Shown here: piece after piece, positions 1-4,261 of the stretch
Layout: every line of letters starts with the position of its first letter
How positions within the stretch are numbered: the stretch's first letter is position 1
Assembly: GCA_026645635.1 (NCBI GenBank)
Contig: JAPKMV010000276.1
Location: 1 to 5,545, forward strand
Direction of reading: 5' to 3'
From: Caldilineaceae bacterium
Lineage (GTDB): Bacteria; Chloroflexota; Anaerolineae; Caldilineales; Caldilineaceae
Length of the DNA: 5,545 nucleotides
Notes under the pieces: generated by a model
The model's input: only the letters and a program-made list of their open reading frames with translations
What the model was told of the DNA's origin: nothing
Database searches by the model: none
Program-made: the position numbers and the translations under genes

Positions 1-356
1 TCGGCGAGCTGGTCGTGGGCGAGGGCTTTGGTGGGGAAGAGGTAGAGGGCGCGCGCATCCGTGTCGCCGAGGAGGGTGTGGAAGACGGGCAGGTTGTAGC
101 AGAGCGTCTTGCCGCTGGCGGTGGGCGTCACGACCGCGGTGTTGGCGCCGGCCAGGGCATGGGCGACCGCTTCGGCCTGGTGCGTGTAGAGCGAGTCGAT
201 GCCGCGCTGATGCAGCATCTCCGCCAACGCAGGATGCAGGTCAGGCGGCGCTGGCGCGTAGCGGGCGGGCTGCGCCGGCATCGTGCGCCAGGCGGCCACC
301 GTCGCCATGAAGCGCGGGTCGCCGCGCAGGTCGTCGAGCAGGGTGTGCAGGGTCAT
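1..356 (-). CDS. DEAD/DEAH-box helicase, MrfA/YprA (Hrq1-like) type, N-terminal 118 residues only
   Basis: This is a superfamily 2 ATP-dependent DNA helicase whose 3' part lies beyond the left edge. Read on the minus strand from the ATG at 356-354, the protein begins MTLHTLLDDLRGDPRF. It contains a Q-motif-like segment YTHQAEAV (residues 57-64), Walker A TPTASGKT (77-84) followed by LCYNLPV, and motif Ia LFPTKALAHDQ (106-116). The pairing of 'YTHQAEA' with 'TPTASGKTLCYNLP' is the signature of the helicases that carry a C-terminal zinc-binding DUF1998 domain. Bacillus MrfA, linked to mitomycin C damage repair, is the studied example; that C-terminal domain is not visible here. The ribosome site is weak (CGGATC just before ATG). 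The gene is divergent from an AlkZ-like glycosylase, which supports a DNA repair role. Family assignment is strong; exact substrate is inferred. Confidence 0.92.
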   Translation of the reverse strand, partial: MTLHTLLDDLRGDPRFMATVAAWRTMPAQPARYAPAPPDLHPALAEMLHQRGIDSLYTHQAEAVAHALAGANTAVVTPTASGKTLCYNLPVFHTLLGDTDARALYLFPTKALAHDQLA

Positions 357-363
357 GATCCGA

Positions 364-393
364 TTTCAGCTTTCGCACTGCTTGCGCTACACT
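364..393 (+). promoter_or_regulatory. Weak predicted promoter for the AlkZ-like gene
   Basis: TTTCAG (364-369), an 18-base spacer and TACACT (388-393) sit about 48 bases before the ATG at 442. The sequence GCTACACTA differs by one base from the GCTATACTA found at the two promoters around 2695 and 2835. The -35 box is poor. This call rests mainly on position and on the shared -10 context. Confidence 0.4.
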
Positions 394-398
394 AGGCC

Positions 399-427
399 AG
401 TCTAGCACGTTTGTTCGTATCAGCCAA
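399..427 (-). promoter_or_regulatory. Predicted sigma70-type promoter for the leftward helicase
   Basis: On the minus strand there is TTGGCT (427-422), a 17-base spacer, and TAGACT (404-399) preceded by TGC, which makes an extended -10. The -10 lies 42 bases upstream of the helicase ATG. The string GTGCTAnACT also occurs at the two other promoters in this window (2691-2703 and 2831-2842), which strengthens the call. It overlaps the start region of the opposing promoter, so the two genes could be co-regulated or interfere with each other. Confidence 0.55.
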
Positions 428-441
428 GCCTGGATTTCGCC

Positions 442-1557
442 ATGACCACGCATTCCTACACCGTCTCGCTCGACCAGGTGCGCCGCTATCGGCTGCTGCG
501 TTCGGGGCTGATCGTCCCCTTCGCCACGGCGGAAGATGCGGCGGCGGCGTTGGTCGGCGTGCAGGCGCAGATTCTGCCCGCGGCGGGTCTGGCGCTCTGG
601 AACCGCACCGCCGGCTTCACCCATACCCGCTATGAGGAGTTGCTTTTCACCGACCGCACGCTGGTCAAGCTCTGGGGACAGCGCAACACACTGCACCTCT
701 ACCCCAGCGCGGAGTGGCCGTTGGTGTATGCGGCGCTGGCCGCCAACCAGACCTGGTGGGGCCGCACCGCGGAGCGGGAAGACCGGCTCGATGCCCATGA
801 CGCGCTGGTGGAACAGACCGCGGCCTTGTTGGGCGAGCGGAAGATCATCGGGCGCAACGACCTGCGCCGCGCGGGTCTCGACCTCAATGATGAGCACCTC
901 TCGCCTTGGGGCGGCCTTTTCGCCGACCTGGTGCGGCGCGGCTATGCCTGTCACGCCGGTCGCGCCGAGAACGAGGGCAGGTTTGCCGCGCGCGAATACT
1001 GGCTGCCCGACCTGGTGTGGAATCCGCCTGACCCAGACGCGGCCAACCTGTCGCTGCTGCGCCGCTTCGTGCACACCTACGGCCCGGTCACGGTGAACGA
1101 TTTCATGTATTGGCGCGGCGGGTATGCGGAGCCGGCGCGGCGCTGGTGGGGTGCGCTTCAAGGGGAACTGGCGGCTGTGGCAGTGGAGGGCGTCGAACGC
1201 TTCATGCTGCCCGCCGACCTGGACGATCTGGCGCACCCGCCGCAGGACCTGGGCGAGGCGGTGCACATGCTCTACCGCTTCGAGCCGCTGCTCCTCGGCC
1301 ACAAAGAGAAAGGCTGGATCGTTGCGCCGGAATATCACAAGCGCGTCTTCCGCATCGCCGGGCACATCGAGGGCATTGTGCTCGACCGCGGCGTCGCGGT
1401 GGCCACCTGGCGCTACGAGCGCAAAGCCCGCGGGCTCATCATCGCCGTCGAACCTTTTGCGCCGCTGCCTGCCCACGTCACCGCCGCCATCGAACGGCAG
1501 GCGGTGGAGATCGCCAGCTTCTTCGACGCTCCGCTGCTGGAGATCAGCCGCCGCTGA
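442..1557 (+). CDS. Winged-helix DNA glycosylase-like protein, AlkZ/YcaQ family (HTH_42)
   Basis: This complete 371-aa protein has the usual length for AlkZ-like winged-helix proteins (about 350-400 aa). Characterised members (Streptomyces AlkZ, E. coli YcaQ) excise bulky alkylated bases and unhook interstrand crosslinks using a QxQ or QxD motif. Here GVQAQ places Q41 and Q43 exactly as in the QxQ subtype. The conserved TLVKLWGQRNTLHLYP block (residues 72-87) matches the family's 'W-x-x-R-x-TLHL' core. The C-terminal third (IEGIVLDRGVAVATWRYER and the following EPFAPLP) matches the family's terminal beta-rich segment. The ATG at 442 was chosen because the protein begins just before the first conserved helix; the ribosome site is only a weak GGA at 432-434. 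It is divergent from an MrfA-like helicase. Members can also be toxin self-resistance factors, but no biosynthetic genes are visible. The glycosylase activity is inferred. Confidence 0.88.
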   Translation: MTTHSYTVSLDQVRRYRLLRSGLIVPFATAEDAAAALVGVQAQILPAAGLALWNRTAGFTHTRYEELLFTDRTLVKLWGQRNTLHLYPSAEWPLVYAALAANQTWWGRTAEREDRLDAHDALVEQTAALLGERKIIGRNDLRRAGLDLNDEHLSPWGGLFADLVRRGYACHAGRAENEGRFAAREYWLPDLVWNPPDPDAANLSLLRRFVHTYGPVTVNDFMYWRGGYAEPARRWWGALQGELAAVAVEGVERFMLPADLDDLAHPPQDLGEAVHMLYRFEPLLLGHKEKGWIVAPEYHKRVFRIAGHIEGIVLDRGVAVATWRYERKARGLIIAVEPFAPLPAHVTAAIERQAVEIASFFDAPLLEISRR

Positions 1558-1709
1558 GAAACTGTTCGTAAAGATTCCTTTGACGCAGAGAAGCGGGGAC
1601 GCAGAGGTTCGCAGAGAGAAATTCGGTGCGAGTCTGCGGCTGTTTCTCTGCGTTTCTCTGCATCTCTGCGCCGCTGCGTCAAAGTGGGGGTGACTTTACA
1701 AACAGTTTC
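1558..1709. repeat. Palindromic dispersed repeat element, copy 1 (152 bp)
   Basis: The element starts at the base after the glycosylase stop codon. Its outer arms GAAACTGTTCGTAAAG (1558-1573) and CTTTACAAACAGTTTC (1694-1709) are inverted repeats matching at 15 of 16 positions. Inside, TTTGACGCAG (1579-1588) pairs perfectly with CTGCGTCAAA (1674-1683). The arms between consist of variants of an 8-base unit like ACGCAGAG, in roughly 8-base steps. The 105-bp core (1579-1683) recurs at 3430-3537. Lying between two convergent genes, it could also fold in RNA and stop transcription from both sides, although there is no clean U-tract. It carries no open reading frame of note, so it resembles a REP- or MITE-like non-autonomous element. 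Confidence 0.8.
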
Positions 1710-1732
1710 CAAGACAGCGTTCCTCGCCCTTC

Positions 1733-2659
1733 CTATATCGGCTTGACGCCGGCGACCGCCTCCGGCGCGTGGGCTTCGACCGGCGGAATCTCGACCGGCT
1801 CAGCCAGATAGCGTTCCAGGAAGCGCTTGCTCCAGAGCAGCGACTGGAGCACCTGCCCCTCGTTGCGATCCCAGAGCGCGTCCTCGTGCTCGATGCTGAG
1901 ACAGCCGGCGTAGTCGGCCTGCTGCAGCCCGGCGATGAGCGCGGCCCAGTTCAACTCGCCCCAGCCGGGCAGCGTGTAGCGCCACCACCCTTCGCCGTCG
2001 ATGCCCTCCACGGCGAGCCGGGCGCGGTCGATGGCGGTGTCTTTGACGTGGACGTGGCGCACCTTGTGGCCGAAGTCGCGCAGCGCGGCGTAGGGATCGA
2101 CAAACTGCCAGACCAGGTGGCTGGGGTCGAAGCCCAGCGCCAGCTCCGGCAGCGCGCCGTCGAAGAGTGTGTGCCACATCGCCGGGCTGGTGGCGATGTT
2201 GCCCACCGCCGGGCAGTTCTCGATGGCCACGGTGACACCGCCCTGGCGCGCCAGCGGCAGCACCTGCTCGCCCAGCCACTCCACCACTGCGGGCAGGTTC
2301 TGGCGCAGCGTCTTGCCCGGCGCGCGGCCGGTGGCCAGCACCACCAGCGGGATGCCCTGCTCGCCGGCAAAGCGCACGCGGTCGAGGACGTTGCGCTGGT
2401 GCAGCGCCCGCTCCGCCGGGTCGCCGGCCAGCACGTTGCGCCCGTAGGTGAGGCAGAAGATCGTGGCGCCGGCTGCGCGCGCGGCGGCGAAGTCCGCAGC
2501 GACCAGCGGCACCGCAGGGCCGACTTCCAGCCCGGCAAAGCCGTTTTCCACCGCCCAGCGCGCCAGTTTGGGCAGGCTCCACGGCTGGAAATGGGGAAAG
2601 ATGGTCAAGATGTTGGTGTGAAAGGCGATAGGCGGCGCAAAGCCGGTGTAGTGGGACAT
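1733..2659 (-). CDS. Sugar phosphate isomerase/epimerase-like TIM barrel protein (xylose isomerase-like, AP_endonuc_2 fold)
   Basis: This complete 308-aa cytosolic protein belongs to the xylose isomerase-like TIM-barrel superfamily, which includes IolE, hydroxypyruvate isomerase and tagatose epimerases. These enzymes use a divalent metal to isomerise or epimerise sugars and inositol derivatives. The expected metal-site residues are in order: E147 in [10 protein letters not shown]178 with H181 in [10 protein letters not shown]202/H204 and D207 in HVHVKD, and E257 in LSIEHED. The N-terminal strand is AFHTNIL, and [10 protein letters not shown] (38-47) is the usual helix-strand step. The last 20 or so residues are rich in Pro, Ala and Glu and probably disordered. 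The start at 2659 is supported by a very strong ribosome site, GAGGTGATC (2669-2661). Nothing nearby suggests a pathway, so the substrate cannot be named. Confidence 0.88.
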   Translation of the reverse strand: MSHYTGFAPPIAFHTNILTIFPHFQPWSLPKLARWAVENGFAGLEVGPAVPLVAADFAAARAAGATIFCLTYGRNVLAGDPAERALHQRNVLDRVRFAGEQGIPLVVLATGRAPGKTLRQNLPAVVEWLGEQVLPLARQGGVTVAIENCPAVGNIATSPAMWHTLFDGALPELALGFDPSHLVWQFVDPYAALRDFGHKVRHVHVKDTAIDRARLAVEGIDGEGWWRYTLPGWGELNWAALIAGLQQADYAGCLSIEHEDALWDRNEGQVLQSLLWSKRFLERYLAEPVEIPPVEAHAPEAVAGVKPI

Positions 2660-2660
2660 G

Positions 2661-2669
2661 GATCACCTC
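2661..2669 (-). promoter_or_regulatory. Extended Shine-Dalgarno of the TIM-barrel gene
   Basis: On the minus strand GAGGTGATC, one base before the ATG, matches nine consecutive bases of the consensus complement of the 16S rRNA tail (AAGGAGGTGATC). It is the strongest ribosome site in the window and fixes the start at 2659. Confidence 0.75.
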
Positions 2670-2690
2670 GGTGTGAAAGGTTGATTTTGG

Positions 2691-2703
2691 GGTAGTATAG
2701 CAC
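2691..2703 (-). promoter_or_regulatory. Extended -10 promoter of the TIM-barrel gene
   Basis: The minus strand reads GTGCTATACTACC, giving a TATACT -10 box (2699-2694) preceded by TGC, about 35 bases upstream of the start codon. No convincing -35 is present: the expected place falls in the GAGGGGC repeat array. The 12-mer GTGCTATACTAC is identical to the one in front of the rightward gene at 2880. Confidence 0.65.
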
Positions 2704-2715
2704 GGAAGATGAATT

Positions 2716-2740
2716 GAGGGGCGAGGGGCGAGGGGCGAGG
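2716..2740. repeat. GAGGGGC tandem heptamer array (about 3.5 units)
   Basis: Three exact copies of GAGGGGC (2716-2736) are followed by a partial GAGG. The 15-mer TTGAGGGGCGAGGGG at 2714-2728 recurs as a direct repeat at 2790-2804, so the two G-rich blocks bracket the AT-rich array at 2748-2789. The regular GGGG tracts with CGA spacers could form a G-quadruplex. They lie just upstream of the leftward promoter. Confidence 0.8.
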
Positions 2741-2747
2741 CATCTAC

Positions 2748-2789
2748 TTCACAATTCGCAATTGACAGTTCACAATTCACAATTTGGAT
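2748..2789. repeat. TTCACAA heptamer array (STRR-like)
   Basis: Five 7-base units in exact register, TTCACAA, TTCGCAA, TTGACAG, TTCACAA and TTCACAA (2748-2782), are followed by a decayed unit TTTGGAT. This resembles the short tandemly repeated repetitive sequences known between genes in cyanobacteria and some Chloroflexota. It is strongly AT-rich against a GC-rich background. It is non-coding and sits between two divergent promoters. Confidence 0.78.
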
Positions 2790-2830
2790 TTGAGGGGCGA
2801 GGGGAAGCCATCCGTTGTTGTTTTCTCTTT

Positions 2831-2842
2831 GTGCTATACTAC
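2831..2842 (+). promoter_or_regulatory. Extended -10 promoter of the wHTH-TPR / membrane / CHAT unit
   Basis: GTGCTATACTAC contains TATACT (2835-2840) with the extended TGC just before it, 39 bases ahead of the ATG at 2880. A proper -35 is not seen (CCGTTG at the 17-base distance). It is the mirror image of the leftward promoter at 2691-2703, so the two transcription starts diverge around the repeat block. It is likely the main promoter for the downstream three genes, because no other clear promoter is visible before 3575. Confidence 0.65.
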
Positions 2843-2879
2843 GGTTACTTGGTTTCGGCACACAGCGAAAGGCATTCCA

Positions 2880-3407
2880 ATGGTCAACTCACGAATGGAC
2901 GATGCAATGGCCTACGGCGTGGCGGTGGGGCTGCCTGATATGGAGCGCAGCCTGCTGCTGGCGCTGGACAACCGTCCCGGCACGCTGCTGGATGTGGCGG
3001 TGCGCGTGCGCAAGTTCCCCGAAGACGTGGAGGCGCCGATCCAAGATTTGGTGAGCCGCAATCTGGCGCGCGTCAACACGCTGGCCGGCAGCAGCCTTTT
3101 CCAACTCACGTCCCTGGGCCAACAGGTGGCAGGCGTCGTCAGACTGCCGGACTTCCAGCGCGCCCAGCGCGGCGAGGAGAGCGCCGCCGTCACCATGAGC
3201 GTGACCCCGCGCGGCGCGGCCGGGCTGGCTGCACCGGCTGCGGCCGCCGCGCCGCCGCCCCTGGATCCGCTGCGCCAGCAGTACGAGCTGCTCATGCAAC
3301 TGGCCGACCTGGCCAAACAGCAGGGCGACCTGGCCCTGGCCACGCAGCGCTACGAGGAGGCGCTGGGCATCCTGCAGCAACTCAGCGCCGCGGCAGGCGC
3401 CGATTGA
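2880..3407 (+). CDS. Small winged-helix plus TPR-hairpin protein (unnamed family)
   Basis: I do not recognise a named family for this 175-aa protein. Residues about 20-87 read as a winged helix: helix MERSLLLALDN, helix LLDVAVRV, a recognition-like helix PEDVEAPIQDLVSRNL, and a wing RVNTLAGSSLFQLTSLG. Residues 98-130 form an Ala/Pro-rich linker. Residues 131-168 form one TPR-like helical pair; 'LADLAKQQGDLALATQRYEEALGI' in outline has the G149, A154, Y158 and A161 spacing of a TPR. The start at 2880 is preferred over upstream TTG codons because AAAGG (2868-2872) sits 7 bases before it and the promoter is at 2835. It is a soluble, probable DNA-binding regulator or protein adaptor. It leads the unit that contains the membrane protein and the CHAT-NTPase, so it may regulate or assemble with them. 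Function is inferred from domains only. Confidence 0.8.
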   Translation: MVNSRMDDAMAYGVAVGLPDMERSLLLALDNRPGTLLDVAVRVRKFPEDVEAPIQDLVSRNLARVNTLAGSSLFQLTSLGQQVAGVVRLPDFQRAQRGEESAAVTMSVTPRGAAGLAAPAAAAAPPPLDPLRQQYELLMQLADLAKQQGDLALATQRYEEALGILQQLSAAAGAD

Positions 3408-3427
3408 GAGACGATTGGCTGAGAGAC

Positions 3428-3537
3428 TTTTTTGACGCAGAGACGCGGAGATGCAGAGGCTCGCAGAGGAAAACTGAGCGGCCTGCTCTGCCCACTTTCT
3501 CTGCGTTTCTCTGCATCTCTGCGCCACTGCGTTGAAA
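3428..3537. repeat. Palindromic dispersed repeat element, copy 2
   Basis: The left arm 3431-3468 matches 34 of 38 bases of copy 1 (1579-1616). The right arm 3496-3525 is identical over 30 bases to 1643-1672, and 36 of 37 match when extended to 3532. The loops between the arms differ. The outer 16-bp arms of copy 1 are missing, so the conserved unit is the roughly 105-bp core. This copy lies between two genes of the same direction and leaves the ribosome site at 3564-3568 intact. It could form a strong RNA hairpin that tunes how much of the transcript continues into the membrane protein gene. Confidence 0.8.
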
Positions 3538-3574
3538 TGTGCCCGCTTCACCGACAAATCTTAGGGAGCACACC

Positions 3575-4261
3575 ATGCCCACCACCGATCCCAACATGAC
3601 ACTCAACCTTGCCACCCTGGCCGGCTATGGCCTGCTCGCCGGGCTGATCAGCGCGATCTGGGGCTTCAGCGAGATCATCGGCAAGTTCAACCTGGACACC
3701 TGGCGCGCGCTGCGCACAGCCGGCGCGTGGATGCTCATCGGCGTCAACTTCCTGGCCGCGCTGCTCAGCTATCTGCTGGTGGCCGCGCTGATTCCTTCCG
3801 CCAATGCCTGGGGCGCGGCGATCCTGGTCGGCCTGGCCTGGCCCACGGTGCTGCGCAACACCAGCATCAAGCTGAGCCAGCCCATCGACAACCAGGGGCA
3901 GAAAGAGGCGATGGTGCGCTTCGAGGAGGTCTACGCGCGCATCCAGAACCTGGCGCAGCTCATGATCAACGGTGTGCTGACGCGGCAGCGGCTGGCGCTG
4001 GCCGGCGAGCTGAGCACGCTGAGCCTCAAGACACTGGAGCGCCACGCCCGTCAGGCGCTGGTGCTCTCGCCTCTGCAAGAGGAGCAGAAGATGCCCGACG
4101 ACTCCTACGTGGACGAGATCATGCAGCGCCAGAACATCGATGACACCATCAAGAAGACAATGCTGATCGCCATAATGTATAACTATTTTGGCCGCGACAC
4201 GCTGAACGATTTGGTGAAGAAGGAACGCAAGGATCAGAACAGCGCAGGCGCCGCGGCATGA
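3575..4261 (+). CDS. Membrane protein with 2-3 N-terminal hydrophobic helices and a cytosolic helical tail, unknown family
   Basis: This 228-aa protein is not one I can name. Hydrophobic stretches lie at residues about 12-31 (with a G-rich face), 50-73 (AWMLIGVNFLAALLSYLLVA) and 79-93 (short, ends at a Pro). The rest, about 95-228, is charged and helical, with conserved-looking segments MVRFEEVYARIQNLAQLMI, DDSYVDEIMQRQNI and YFGRDTLNDLVKKE, and probably lies in the cytosol. ATG 3575 is chosen over an upstream GTG at 3539 because GGGAG (3564-3568) is six bases before it, and the upstream stretch overlaps the repeat. Its stop overlaps the ATG of the CHAT-NTPase (ATGA at 4258-4261), so the two are probably translationally coupled. 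It could be a membrane effector, anchor or substrate of the protease. It does not look like a bacterial gasdermin. Confidence 0.82.
   Translation: MPTTDPNMTLNLATLAGYGLLAGLISAIWGFSEIIGKFNLDTWRALRTAGAWMLIGVNFLAALLSYLLVAALIPSANAWGAAILVGLAWPTVLRNTSIKLSQPIDNQGQKEAMVRFEEVYARIQNLAQLMINGVLTRQRLALAGELSTLSLKTLERHARQALVLSPLQEEQKMPDDSYVDEIMQRQNIDDTIKKTMLIAIMYNYFGRDTLNDLVKKERKDQNSAGAAA

Noticed and set aside
241..1476. Long minus-strand open frame (411 codons) opposite the AlkZ-like gene
   Set aside because: The translation is Arg/Gln/His/Ala-rich with no recognisable motif, while the plus strand shows conserved AlkZ-family blocks. Such antisense frames are common in GC-rich genes. It also reads through the helicase start in the wrong frame.
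1558..1709. Classical insertion sequence
   Set aside because: Only 152 bp with inverted ends, no transposase frame and no visible target-site duplication. At most it is a non-autonomous element.
1769..2695. 308-codon plus-strand open frame opposite the TIM-barrel gene
   Set aside because: The minus strand encodes a coherent TIM barrel with metal ligands and a strong ribosome site. The plus frame has neither.
3427..3540. Possible CRISPR array or CRISPR-like repeat
   Set aside because: Repeats are about 8 bases with no unique spacers and are arranged as two inverted arms, so this is a palindromic element and not a CRISPR.
3575..4261. Bacterial gasdermin next to a protease
   Set aside because: The membrane protein has N-terminal hydrophobic helices and a charged helical tail. 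Gasdermins are mostly beta-rich pore formers without such helices.
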